Shown here in pieces: positions 38,061 to 47,656 of a stretch of DNA of 64,000 nucleotides. Position 1 is the stretch's first letter, and each line of letters starts with the position of its first letter. The DNA is from Candidatus Aminicenantota bacterium. Lineage in GTDB: Bacteria > Acidobacteriota > Aminicenantia > Aminicenantales > UBA4085. Location: assembly GCA_017883285.1 (NCBI GenBank), contig JADGNV010000122.1, positions 26,152-90,151 on the forward strand. Direction: 5' to 3'. Made by a program: the position numbers and the translations under genes. The notes under the pieces were generated by a model that searched no databases, had not been told where the DNA came from, and saw nothing but the letters and a program-made list of their open reading frames with translations.

Positions 38061-38330
38061 CTATTCTTTCTCGCCGAACCGCCCGTCGATCAGCTCGAAC
38101 AGGGCGGCCCAGGCCTCCGTCTCGTCCGGGCCGTCGATCCGGAGGACGATATCCGAACCCTGGGTCGCGGCCAGGGTCAGGATGCCGAGGATGCTCTTGC
38201 CGTCGATCTCGCTCCCGTCCTTGACGATGTGGACGTCCGCCCCGAAGCGGTTGGCCATGTTGACGAACTTGACGGCCGCCCGGGCGTGGAGGCCGAGTTT
38301 GTTCTTGATGGTGATGGCCCGTTCGAGCAT
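38061..38330 (-). CDS. ptsH: HPr phosphocarrier
   Basis: GLHARAA (His15) and DGKSILGIL (Ser46) motifs. Confidence 0.96.
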   Translation of the reverse strand: MLERAITIKNKLGLHARAAVKFVNMANRFGADVHIVKDGSEIDGKSILGILTLAATQGSDIVLRIDGPDETEAWAALFELIDGRFGEKE

Positions 38331-38339
38331 GCGGTCCGC

Positions 38340-38750
38340 CTAGGAGGAGGGTTTCGAGCCGAGGAGGGCGCTGGCAAGGTGGATGTTCTTCCTGCCCTGT
38401 TCGACGACCTTCTTGGCCACGTCCTTCAGGGTGTTCGAACGCTGGAGCGAAACGAACTTGATGAGCATCGGCAGGTTGACCCCGGTGATGATCTCCACAT
38501 GGCCGTCCTTCTGGAAGGTGAAGCTCAGGTTGGAGGGCGTGCCGCCGAACATGTCGGTGAAGATGACCACGCCGCTCTTCTGGTCGACCCGCTTCAGGCT
38601 CTGGCTGATCTTGCGCTTGGACTCCTCGACGTCGTCGTACCAGCCGAGGGAGATAGTCTCGATGTTGGGCGCTTCGCCGAGGATGATCGTCAGAGCGTTG
38701 AGGAGCTCCTCGCCGAGCTTGCCATGCGAAACGATGATCCCTCCGATCAT
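38340..38750 (-). CDS. PTS EIIA, mannose family
   Basis: MIGGIIVSHGKLGEELLNA; FTDMFGGTPSNL. Confidence 0.9.
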   Translation of the reverse strand: MIGGIIVSHGKLGEELLNALTIILGEAPNIETISLGWYDDVEESKRKISQSLKRVDQKSGVVIFTDMFGGTPSNLSFTFQKDGHVEIITGVNLPMLIKFVSLQRSNTLKDVAKKVVEQGRKNIHLASALLGSKPSS

Positions 38751-39604
38751 TTGTACACGTCCCTGTGGAAAATCTTTATACCATATTTCAGGCCGCGAAG
38801 GTAATCCCGGAGGGCGTCGGCCACGACGACCGACCGGTGCCGGCCGCCGGTGCAGCCGATCGCGATCACGAGCTGGCTCTTGCCTTCGGCCGCGAAACGC
38901 GGCATCAGGAAGGCGATGAACCGATAGAGTTCAGCCAGGAAGGCCTGCGTCTCCGGGGCCCCGAGGACGAACTCCCGCACGCTCCGGGCCTTTCCGCTCT
39001 TCGTCCGGAGGCCGTCGACGTAGAACGGGTTCGGGAGGAACCGGGTGTCGAAGATGAGGTCGGCGTCGACCGGGACGCCGTACTTGTAGCCGAAGCTGAC
39101 GACGATCACATGGAGCCGGGGCAGGGCCGTGGTCACGAAGCGCTGGGCGAACAGATCCTTGAGCTGGGAGATGTTCGTCCCCGAGGTGTCGATGACCTCG
39201 TCGGCCATTTTCTTGATGGGCGCCAGGCGCTGGCGCTCGAGCCGCACGCCGTGGAGGACGGACTTCCCCCCGAGCGGATGGGGCCGCCGGGTCTCGCTGA
39301 ACCGCTTGACGAGCGTCTCGTCGGAGGCGTCGAGGAAGATGAGCTTCGGCGAGATCGTCTTGCGGATGCTGTCCCAGACCTTCGGGAAGTTGACGATGAA
39401 GTCGCGCTCGCGGATGTCCACGACCAAGGCGACCTTGTCGATCTCGACCTCGCGGCGCCGCCAGAGGTCGACCAGGATGGGAATCATCTGGACCGGGAGG
39501 TTGTCGACGCAGTAGTAGCCGAGGTCCTCGAGGAAGCGGCTGACCACCGTTTTCCCCGACCCGGACAGCCCGGTGATGATCAGGAACCGGTCTTCGCGCG
39601 TCAT
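38747..39604 (-). CDS. rapZ: RapZ-like RNase adapter / nucleotide-binding protein
   Basis: ITGLSGSGKTVVSRFLEDLGYYCVDNLP; C-terminal IAIGCTGGRHRSV. Confidence 0.95.
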   Translation of the reverse strand: MTREDRFLIITGLSGSGKTVVSRFLEDLGYYCVDNLPVQMIPILVDLWRRREVEIDKVALVVDIRERDFIVNFPKVWDSIRKTISPKLIFLDASDETLVKRFSETRRPHPLGGKSVLHGVRLERQRLAPIKKMADEVIDTSGTNISQLKDLFAQRFVTTALPRLHVIVVSFGYKYGVPVDADLIFDTRFLPNPFYVDGLRTKSGKARSVREFVLGAPETQAFLAELYRFIAFLMPRFAAEGKSQLVIAIGCTGGRHRSVVVADALRDYLRGLKYGIKIFHRDVYK

Positions 39605-40149
39605 CGGCCATCCGCGATCGCCCGGTCGAGCCGCCCGGCGATCTCCCGCGAGGCCAGGTAGCCGCGCTTCCGGCAGAGGTGGACCTTGCAGGCGACCTCG
39701 ATCAGGGTGGCGATGTTCCGGCCGGGCGCGACGGGGATGTTGAGCTGGGGAATGCGCTTGTTCAGGATGACGCTGTCCTCGGGGAATCGGAGGCCGAGCC
39801 GGTCGAATTCCTTTCTCCGGTGCCATTTCTTCAGGCGGATGACGAGGTCGATCGGGGACTGGAGGCGGATGGACTTCGGTCCGAAGATCTCCCGGATGTT
39901 GATGATCCCCAGGCCGCGGAGCTCCATGAAGTAGCGGCTCAGGGACGGGGCCTTGCCGATCACCCGGCCGCCCGCCAACGTGCGGACGTGGACCACGTCG
40001 TCCGAGATGAATCGGTGGCCGCGGGCGATGAGCTCCAGGGCGCTCTCGCTCTTGCCGATGCCGCTGTCGCCGACGATGAGGACGCCCAGGCCGTACATGT
40101 GGAGGAGCCCGCCCGAGATCACGGCCTGGCGCGGAGGGGCCGCCTTCAT
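39601..40149 (-). CDS. hprK: HPr kinase/phosphorylase, C-terminal kinase domain only
   Basis: LIVGDSGIGKSESALELIARGHRFISDDV, ELRGLGIINIREIFG. Confidence 0.88.
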   Translation of the reverse strand: MKAAPPRQAVISGGLLHMYGLGVLIVGDSGIGKSESALELIARGHRFISDDVVHVRTLAGGRVIGKAPSLSRYFMELRGLGIINIREIFGPKSIRLQSPIDLVIRLKKWHRRKEFDRLGLRFPEDSVILNKRIPQLNIPVAPGRNIATLIEVACKVHLCRKRGYLASREIAGRLDRAIADGR

Positions 40150-40219
40150 GGGAGCCGCTCCTCTTCCTCGCGGACGACGGCCAGGAGGCCGTGGAGCTTG
40201 CGCGGCGGGGCGGGGAACA

Positions 40220-40744
40220 TCATTCGGGCTGGACGAGGCCGTAGTTGCCGTCCTTCCGGCGGAACAGCACGGCCCACTTCTCCGTCGCCTCCGTCCGGAA
40301 GACGAAGACTTCCTTCTTCTTGATCTCGAGCTGGATCATGGCCTCCTCGACCGACATCGGTTTGGAGCCGAAGTAGTCGGCCCGGAGGATTTTCGGCCCG
40401 GTCTCGCCGGGTTCGGCCGGCAGGGCGAGCTTCTTGCGCTCGCGCCCCCCGCGCCGCTTCTTCTCGCGGAATTTCTCCTTTTCCTTCTTGACCTTCTTTT
40501 CGAGGGCATCGAAGGCCAGGGCCAGGGAAGCGAGCATGTCGGCGCTTTCCTCGATCACGACCAGGCCCGCGCCCTTGGTCTTGACGTGGATCTCGGCCTT
40601 CTGGCGGTTCTTCTCGTGGGACAGGATGACATCCACGTCGGTCGCCGGGCCGAGCAGCCGCTCCAGGCCGCCGAGCCGCTCCTCGCAGTACTCCCGGACC
40701 TCGGGAGTGAGGTGGGCCTGACGGGCCGTGTAGTGCGTTCTCAT
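40220..40744 (-). CDS. hpf: Long-form ribosome hibernation promoting factor
   Basis: S30AE N-terminus plus C-terminal ILRADYFGSKPMSVEEAMIQLE...YGLVQP. Confidence 0.93.
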   Translation of the reverse strand: MRTHYTARQAHLTPEVREYCEERLGGLERLLGPATDVDVILSHEKNRQKAEIHVKTKGAGLVVIEESADMLASLALAFDALEKKVKKEKEKFREKKRRGGRERKKLALPAEPGETGPKILRADYFGSKPMSVEEAMIQLEIKKKEVFVFRTEATEKWAVLFRRKDGNYGLVQPE

Positions 40745-42231
40745 GCGGTCCCCTCCATGACGGATTTCCGTTTGCGAATATGCGACGGCAGGATCTTCAG
40801 CTGCTTGCGATACTTGGCCACGGTCCGCCGGGCGATCTTGAAGTTCTCCCGGGCAAGGATCTCCTCGATCTCGATGTCGCTCAGCGGGTTCGCCTTGTCC
40901 TCGGACTCGACGAGCTTCTTCAGGCGCTCCTTGATCCGAAGCGAGGAGACGTCCTCGCCGAAGTCGCCGTGGAGGGCCTTGTGGAAGAAGTATTTCAGAG
41001 AATAGACGCCGCGGGGCGTGAGCATGTACTTGTTGGCCACGACCCGACCCACGGTCGATTCGTGGACACCGACGGCCTGGGCGATTTCCATGAGGGTCAG
41101 GGGCTTGATGAAGTCGATCCCCTTCTCGAGGTACTCGCCCTGCTTGTCGACGATGTACTTCGCGACCTTGTAGATCGTCTGGTCGCGCTGGTCGAGGCTC
41201 CGCAGGAACCAGAGGGCCTTCTTCAACTTGTCCTTGAGGTAGCGGTAGGCCTCGGGGTTTTCCTTGAAGGCCTTGGCCAGGAGCGTCTTGTAATAGGCGT
41301 TGATCCGCAGCCGGGGCAGGCCCTCGTCGTTGAGCGAGATCTTGAGGTCGGAGCCTTCCTTCGTGACGATGATGTCGGGCACGACGTAGGTCGTCCGGTC
41401 CTCGCCGTACTTCCGGCCGGGCGCGGGATCGAGCCGCTTGATGATCTCGATGTGGATCCGGATCGAGGCCGGCGCCACGTTGAGCGCCCGGGCCAGCTGG
41501 GCATAATCCGATTTCTCCAGGAGTGGGAGGTGTTCCTGGATGATCGCCCGGGCGATCTCGTCCTTGACCTGAAGCTGGTCCATCTGGACGAGCAGGCATT
41601 CCTTGAGATCGAGGCTCCCGCAGCCGACCGGGTCGAAAATCCTGATTTTGGCCCGGACCGCCTCCACCGCCTCGAGCGGCGCCCCGCAAACCTCCGCGAT
41701 CTCCTCGGGCGGCGAGGCCAGGTATCCGTCCTTGTTGATGTTCCCGATGATCCGCTCGGCGATGTCCCGCTCGAAGGGCTCAAAGAAGGTCAGGTTGGCC
41801 TGCCAGGACAGGTGGTCCCCCAGGGACGCGGCCTGGGCCAGGGTGTTTTCGAGAGAGGGAACCTCGCGCCGCTCCTGGGGGAACGCCCGGAAGCCGTCGT
41901 CAATGTATTCCTGGAAATAGGATTCGAAGTCCCGGTCCTCGGGGTTCTCGCCCCCGTCCTCCATGTCGGACGGGCCCGCTTCCGCGGGCTCGGCCTTGGC
42001 CGCTTCGGCCGCGGGTTCGACCGCGCCCGCCTCGGGCTCGATTTCGGATTCGGGCTTCTTTTCGGCCGTCTCCTCCTCGACTTCGAGGAGGGGGTTCCCG
42101 GACAGCTCCTCGTCGATGACCTCGATGAGCTCCAGGCTCGTCAGGGGAAGGAGCTTAATGGCCTGCTGCAGGGCGGGGGCGAGGATGAGCCTCTGGACCT
42201 GCCGCTGGTCGAGGCGCTGTTTCATGATCAT
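40741..42231 (-). CDS. rpoN: RNA polymerase sigma-54 factor
   Basis: RpoN box ARRTVAKYRKQLKI, glutamine-rich activation region. Confidence 0.95.
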   Translation of the reverse strand: MIMKQRLDQRQVQRLILAPALQQAIKLLPLTSLELIEVIDEELSGNPLLEVEEETAEKKPESEIEPEAGAVEPAAEAAKAEPAEAGPSDMEDGGENPEDRDFESYFQEYIDDGFRAFPQERREVPSLENTLAQAASLGDHLSWQANLTFFEPFERDIAERIIGNINKDGYLASPPEEIAEVCGAPLEAVEAVRAKIRIFDPVGCGSLDLKECLLVQMDQLQVKDEIARAIIQEHLPLLEKSDYAQLARALNVAPASIRIHIEIIKRLDPAPGRKYGEDRTTYVVPDIIVTKEGSDLKISLNDEGLPRLRINAYYKTLLAKAFKENPEAYRYLKDKLKKALWFLRSLDQRDQTIYKVAKYIVDKQGEYLEKGIDFIKPLTLMEIAQAVGVHESTVGRVVANKYMLTPRGVYSLKYFFHKALHGDFGEDVSSLRIKERLKKLVESEDKANPLSDIEIEEILARENFKIARRTVAKYRKQLKILPSHIRKRKSVMEGTA

Positions 42232-42265
42232 GGGAATGGTCGGAGTCCTCTTCTCCCGGACGGCT

Positions 42266-42991
42266 TCACAGGCGGAAATCCGCACCGAGATAGCTCCGCC
42301 GCACGTCTTCGGAGGCGACGAGGTCCCGGGGCGCGCCCTGGTCGAGGATCTTGCCCTTGTCGATGATATACGCCCGGTCGACGATGCGCAGGGTCTCGCG
42401 GACGCTGTGGTCGGTGATGAGGACGCCGAGGCCGCGGGCTTTCAGGCCGCGGATGATCTTCTGCAGGTCCTGGACGGCGAGCGGGTCGATGCCGGTGAAC
42501 GGCTCGTCGAGGAGGATGAACTCCGGGCCGGAGATCATGGCCCGGGCAATCTCGAGCCGCCGCCGCTCCCCTCCCGAGAGGGTGTAAGCCTTGGCCCGGG
42601 CGAGCCGGGCCAGGCCGAACTCGTCGAGCGTATCGGCGACCGCCGCCGGCCCGCCTCCCGCGCCGGCAGGGAGGGTCTCCAGGATGGCCATGAGGTTGTC
42701 CTCGACGCTCAGCTTCCGGAAGGCCGACGGGTCCTGCGGAAGGAGGCAGATACCCTTCTGGGCCCGGAGGTACATGGGGTAATCGGTAATGTCCTCGTCG
42801 TCGAGGAAGATGCGGCCCGAGTCCCGGGCGATGAGCCCCAGGATCAGAGAGAACGTGGTCGTCTTGCCGGCGCCGTTCGGCCCCAGCAACCCCACAATCT
42901 CGCCCCTCCGGATCTCAACGGAGACATCATCCACGACCTTCTTCCGGTGGTAGCTTTTGGCGAGGTGGACGGCCTTCAGGCACGATCTCAT
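42266..42991 (-). CDS. lptB: LPS export ABC transporter ATP-binding protein
   Basis: GLLGPNGAGKTTTFSLILG, TLSGGERRRLEIARAM. Confidence 0.95.
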   Translation of the reverse strand: MRSCLKAVHLAKSYHRKKVVDDVSVEIRRGEIVGLLGPNGAGKTTTFSLILGLIARDSGRIFLDDEDITDYPMYLRAQKGICLLPQDPSAFRKLSVEDNLMAILETLPAGAGGGPAAVADTLDEFGLARLARAKAYTLSGGERRRLEIARAMISGPEFILLDEPFTGIDPLAVQDLQKIIRGLKARGLGVLITDHSVRETLRIVDRAYIIDKGKILDQGAPRDLVASEDVRRSYLGADFRL

Positions 42992-42994
42992 GGC

Positions 42995-44965
42995 TCACTT
43001 GATGACGGAAGTCACGGGCCGATTTTGATCCCGGCTTTCCACGAGGATACTACCATCGGCCAGACGGAATGTCAATTTGTCCCCCTGGATGGTCCCCTTG
43101 TCCTTGTCCTTCAGGACGGGCCGTCCGGTGAGGGCGATCGTGTCTTTTCCGACGTCGTAGTCGGCAATTTCGCCCGTCGCCTCCCGGGGCGGGAAGACGA
43201 TCGCGACTTTACCCGACGCTCGCATCGACCGGGGCTCCCCGCCGGCCTCGCCGGAGTCCACGGTGATCGACCGGCAGGTCAGGTCGGCCGCCCCGGTCTT
43301 CAAGGAAACCCCGTTCTCGTAGAGGATCTGGTTGGCCTTGGCGTCGTAGCTCATCTTGTCCGCTCCGATCTCGACCCGCCGCTCCGCTCTGCCGTCCTTG
43401 GGCTGATGGGGAAACGACGACCGCACCCGGCCCTGGCAGGCGACGTCGCCCGACTCCTCGCCGACCCCGATCTCCTGGGCGGACAAGACCCGCTTGCCCT
43501 GCCAGGCCCGGGCCGATCCCGTCTCGTTCCATAACAAGAAACGCTTGTGCTCGCTCGAATATCTCACGGTCTGGGCGTCGATGAAAACCGGCTCGCCCGG
43601 GGCGAAAAACCCCCGGCGGGCGCCGGCTTGGGGAGCGGGATGGTAGATCATCCGCACGCCGCCCTTGACCTCGAAGTCGTCCATCTTGATCAGGACCGTG
43701 ACCTCGTCGCCCGAAAGCTCGCCCGTCCCCGCCTTGATCCGCGCTCTTTCCGGGCCTTCGCCCGTGACCTTGAGGATGTTGGTCTCGGCCTGGAGGAACA
43801 TCGACGGCCCCTCGATCAGCCGGACGACCGTCCGGCCCTTGTCGAGGCTGGCCACACGGGCGTATCCCGACGCGGCCATGTCGCGGAACGTCCCGTTCTT
43901 GTTGAAGTTGACCTCGACCGACTCCCCGCCGACCTCGGTCGAGGTCCCGGATTCGTAGAAGAATTTGAAGGCGCAGCGGCCCCGGCCCTCGACCGTCCGG
44001 ATGACGGGATCGTCCTGGTAGGCCCGGAACCGGATCTCGTCGGCCTCGATCTCCTGGCGAATGCTCATGTCGAACAGGAAGTCGCGTCTGATCGTCATAT
44101 CCTCGGGCAGGGCCGCGGCTCCGGACTTGCCGACCGCGGGCTTCGCCCGGGGGCCGACCTCCCCATCCACGGAGATCTTAACACCGCCGTCGAACCAGAG
44201 AAGGGCGATGTCGTCGACCTTCTCGAACTGGTCAAAGCCCATCCGGCCGGCGGCCCCGCGGCTCCGGCCGTGGCCGAAATCGACCCCCCCTTCGACGATC
44301 CCCTGCCGCCGCGGAGGGCTGTATTTGAGCCGGGCCCGGGTCCCGCCGAGGACGAGGGGCACGGTCGACTCGCGGGGGAGGACGTTGAGCCGCAGATCGC
44401 CCTCGAGGACGAGGTCCTCGTCGCGCAGAGAATACGATCCGCTCCGCGAGGATCCGGAGAAGCGGGGAGCGGTGATCGTGATTCCGTTCGAGGTCCGGAC
44501 GACGTCGTCCTTTTTTTCGTAGACGAAGTCCGACGCTTCGACCGTGATCTCCCCGTTCCGGATGCGGACGTGGCCTTTGAGGACGAAGCGCGACCAGTCC
44601 TTGGCATAGGTGACCGAATCGCCGAAGAACCGGATCTCGCGGCCGCCCCGCTTCCCGTGGTCGACGATGGCCACGTGGCCTTCCAGGCGGCCGGTCTTGT
44701 CGTCGACCTCGACGTTCCGGTCGGCCCGGGCCTCCATCCGGCCCACGGCGAAGTTGAACCGGACGATGCTGACGTTCTCCCTGACGTTCGCCGTCTCCGG
44801 CGCGCCGGTCTTCTGTTCGGGCACGAGGCGGTCGGACGGCCGGATGTGGCGGGCGAGGTAGACGACGATGATCAGGACGAGGCCGGCGAACAGGACGGCG
44901 ACGAGCGGCCGGAGCGCGTTGGCCGCGCGGAATTTGGCGCCGCCCCGCCGGTCGGCCAGGCTCAT
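42995..44965 (-). CDS. LptC/LptA (OstA)-like LPS transport protein
   Basis: N-terminal TM, repeated OstA-like beta segments, next to lptB; ATG 44965. Confidence 0.8.
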   Translation of the reverse strand: MSLADRRGGAKFRAANALRPLVAVLFAGLVLIIVVYLARHIRPSDRLVPEQKTGAPETANVRENVSIVRFNFAVGRMEARADRNVEVDDKTGRLEGHVAIVDHGKRGGREIRFFGDSVTYAKDWSRFVLKGHVRIRNGEITVEASDFVYEKKDDVVRTSNGITITAPRFSGSSRSGSYSLRDEDLVLEGDLRLNVLPRESTVPLVLGGTRARLKYSPPRRQGIVEGGVDFGHGRSRGAAGRMGFDQFEKVDDIALLWFDGGVKISVDGEVGPRAKPAVGKSGAAALPEDMTIRRDFLFDMSIRQEIEADEIRFRAYQDDPVIRTVEGRGRCAFKFFYESGTSTEVGGESVEVNFNKNGTFRDMAASGYARVASLDKGRTVVRLIEGPSMFLQAETNILKVTGEGPERARIKAGTGELSGDEVTVLIKMDDFEVKGGVRMIYHPAPQAGARRGFFAPGEPVFIDAQTVRYSSEHKRFLLWNETGSARAWQGKRVLSAQEIGVGEESGDVACQGRVRSSFPHQPKDGRAERRVEIGADKMSYDAKANQILYENGVSLKTGAADLTCRSITVDSGEAGGEPRSMRASGKVAIVFPPREATGEIADYDVGKDTIALTGRPVLKDKDKGTIQGDKLTFRLADGSILVESRDQNRPVTSVIK

Positions 44966-46653
44966 CGCCGCACGCCCTCCAGGGAGAGATACATCCGCTC
45001 CTCGCCGAGGTAGGTCGAGGTCTGGAGCGAGTAGGCCGCATCGAGCCGGTCCCCTTTCCGGATCTCCCGCGCCCAGGCGGCCTGGCCCCAGCCGATCGCC
45101 TCGAACGTCCGGCCGTCCCGGCGGAGGAGCATCTTCGTGTGCTTGCCTTGAAGGCTCTGCGGCGGCGCGATCACCTCGGCGCCCCGCGTCAGGAAGATCG
45201 GCCGGGGGTTCCCGACGCCGAACGGATCGAGCTGGGCGTGGCATTCGAGGAAGGCAGTGGTGATTTCGGAGAAGACGAGGTCGGCGTCGATCTTGATCTT
45301 CCGCTTGAGCTGCTCGTCCGGGATCCGGCTGGCGGCCGCCGCGTTCAGCGCCCGCTTGAGGTCCGGAAGGTCCTCGCAGCGGAGCGTGCAGCCGACGGCG
45401 TAGGGATGCCCGCCGTAGGACAGGAAGAATTGCCGGCATTCGTCCAGGCATTCGATGAGCGACACGTCGGAGATGCTCCGCCCCGAGCCGAAGGCCTTGC
45501 CGTCGGCGGTGGCGAAGAGGAGGACCGGCCGGCAGAACGCGTCCTTGAGACGCGAGGCCACGATCCCGATGATGCCCCGGTGCCAATCGTCGCTGCCGAG
45601 GATGAGGAGCTTGTACTTCTCGGCCAAGGCGCCGGCCTTGACCCGCTCGGCCGCCTGCTCGAAGATCCGCGCCTCCATCGCCTGCCGCGCGGCATTGAGC
45701 TCGTCGAGGCGCTTGGCCAAGGCCCTCGTCTCGTCGGGCGCGGTGGCGAAAAAGAGGCGGACGGCGAGCTCGGTATGGCCCATCCGGCCGGCGGCGTTGA
45801 TCCGGGGGCCGATCCGGAACCCGACGTCGCCTTCCGTGATCCGCTTCCCCTGGAGGCCGCAGACCTCGATGAGGCTTTTCAGGCCGGGGTTCGCCACGTC
45901 GTCGAGCTCCCGCAGCCCGAACTTGACGAAGATCCGGTTTTCACCCTTGAGCTCGGCAATGTCGGCGATGGTGCCGATGGACACGAGCTTGAGATAGTGC
46001 CGGAGAAGGGAGGCCCGGCCGTTCCGGGCGAGCAGGGCCTGGACGAGCTTGAGAACGACCCCCACACCGGCCAGGTTCCGCTCAGGGTAATTGGCCCCGG
46101 GGGCCACCGGGTCGAGGACGGCCAGGGCGTCGGGAAGCTCGGGCCCGGGCAGGTGATGATCGGTGATGATGACGTCGATCCCGAGGTCCTTGGCCCGGCG
46201 GACGAACCCGACCGCCTTGATGCCGCAGTCGACGCTGATGACGAGTTTGGCGCCCCGCTCCGCGACGACGCCGATGTGCTCGTCCTTGATGCCGTACCCC
46301 TCTTTGAGGCGCTCGGGGATGAAATAGTCGACCTGGCCCCCCATCGAGGAGAGCGCCCGGTGGAGCATCACCATCGACAGGATGCCGTCCACATCGTAGT
46401 CGCCGAAGATCAGGATCTTCTCCCCGCGCTCCACCGCCCGGACGATCCGGTCCACGGCCGCGGCCATGCCGGTCATGAGGAACGGGTCGTGGAGGTCGGC
46501 GAGCGACCCGCGCAGGAACCGCTCGGCGCCCGCCGGATCGAGGATGTTCCGATTGGCGAGCACCTGGGCGATGGGCAGGGGGAGGCCCAGCGCGGCGGCC
46601 AGGCCGGCGGCCTCGGGCCGCGGCTCGAGCAGGTGCCAAGCGTATTCTTCCAT
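44962..46653 (-). CDS. recJ: Single-stranded-DNA-specific exonuclease RecJ
   Basis: IFGDYDVDGILSMVML, ITDHHLPG, GHPYAVG. Confidence 0.95.
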   Translation of the reverse strand: MEEYAWHLLEPRPEAAGLAAALGLPLPIAQVLANRNILDPAGAERFLRGSLADLHDPFLMTGMAAAVDRIVRAVERGEKILIFGDYDVDGILSMVMLHRALSSMGGQVDYFIPERLKEGYGIKDEHIGVVAERGAKLVISVDCGIKAVGFVRRAKDLGIDVIITDHHLPGPELPDALAVLDPVAPGANYPERNLAGVGVVLKLVQALLARNGRASLLRHYLKLVSIGTIADIAELKGENRIFVKFGLRELDDVANPGLKSLIEVCGLQGKRITEGDVGFRIGPRINAAGRMGHTELAVRLFFATAPDETRALAKRLDELNAARQAMEARIFEQAAERVKAGALAEKYKLLILGSDDWHRGIIGIVASRLKDAFCRPVLLFATADGKAFGSGRSISDVSLIECLDECRQFFLSYGGHPYAVGCTLRCEDLPDLKRALNAAAASRIPDEQLKRKIKIDADLVFSEITTAFLECHAQLDPFGVGNPRPIFLTRGAEVIAPPQSLQGKHTKMLLRRDGRTFEAIGWGQAAWAREIRKGDRLDAAYSLQTSTYLGEERMYLSLEGVRR

Positions 46654-46724
46654 GACGGTCCCAAATTTATCACATTCGCCCTGAAAAAAATACGGACTCT
46701 CCGCCGCGGGGGTGTCCCTGTTCG

Positions 46725-46753
46725 TTGACAGGCGGGGAAGGGGAAAATATAAT
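46725..46753 (+). promoter_or_regulatory. Consensus promoter TTGACA-N17-TATAAT
   Basis: Exact consensus hexamers, ends 6 nt before the ftsY ATG. Confidence 0.93.
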
Positions 46754-46759
46754 CGATTC

Positions 46760-47656
46760 ATGGTGATAGCATCCTTGCGCGAAAAACTGAGTCGGACGCG
46801 GCAGGTGTTCCGGCAGAGATTCGAGGATATTCTGAAGAGCGGCCGAAGCCGCGAGGAGATCCTCGAAGAGCTGACCGAGACCCTGATCCTCGCCGACGTC
46901 GGGGTCCCGACGGCCGAAAAGATCATGGAAGCCGTCGGCCGAATCGTCCGGAAAAGCGACGGCTTCGACGCGGTCCGCGAGGCGCTGAAAGGCGAGATCC
47001 TGGCCATCCTCGGCCGCCACCCCGGCCGCCTGAACCTCGACCCGAAGACCGGGGTGCTGATGATGGTCGGCGTGAACGGCGGCGGCAAGACGACCTCGCT
47101 GGCCAAGCTCGCCCGCCGGCTCCAGGGCGAAGGCCGGAACTGCCTCCTCGTGGCGGGCGACACGTTCCGGGCCGCCGCCCAGGAGCAACTCGCGGTCTGG
47201 GGCCGGAAGCTCGGGATGCCGGTGATCAAGGGCCCGTACGGGGCCGATCCCGCGGCCGTGGCCTTCGATGCGGCCCGTTCCCTCAAGACGCAGGGCTTCG
47301 ACACCATGCTCGTCGACACCGCCGGCCGCATCCACACGAACTCCAACCTGATGAACGAGCTCGAGAAGGTGAAGCGGGTCATCGCCCGGGAGATCCCCGG
47401 CGCGCCGCAGGAAATTCTCCTCGTCCTCGACGCGAGCATCGGCCAGAACTCGCTCCCCCAGGCCCGGGAGTTCCTGAAATTCGCCGGCCTGACCGGCGTC
47501 TTCCTGAGCAAGCTCGACGGGACGGCCAAGGGCGGTTCCGTCGTCACCATCGCCGACGAACTCGGCCTGCCCATCAAGTTCGTCGGCACGGGCGAGGGCG
47601 AGGACGACCTCCTCGAGTTCTCCGCCTCCTCGTTCGTGGACGCGCTGTTCGCATGA
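46760..47656 (+). CDS. ftsY: Signal recognition particle receptor FtsY
   Basis: GVNGGGKTTSLAKLA, VDTAGRIHTNSNLMNEL, SKLDGTAKGG. Confidence 0.96.
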   Translation: MVIASLREKLSRTRQVFRQRFEDILKSGRSREEILEELTETLILADVGVPTAEKIMEAVGRIVRKSDGFDAVREALKGEILAILGRHPGRLNLDPKTGVLMMVGVNGGGKTTSLAKLARRLQGEGRNCLLVAGDTFRAAAQEQLAVWGRKLGMPVIKGPYGADPAAVAFDAARSLKTQGFDTMLVDTAGRIHTNSNLMNELEKVKRVIAREIPGAPQEILLVLDASIGQNSLPQAREFLKFAGLTGVFLSKLDGTAKGGSVVTIADELGLPIKFVGTGEGEDDLLEFSASSFVDALFA

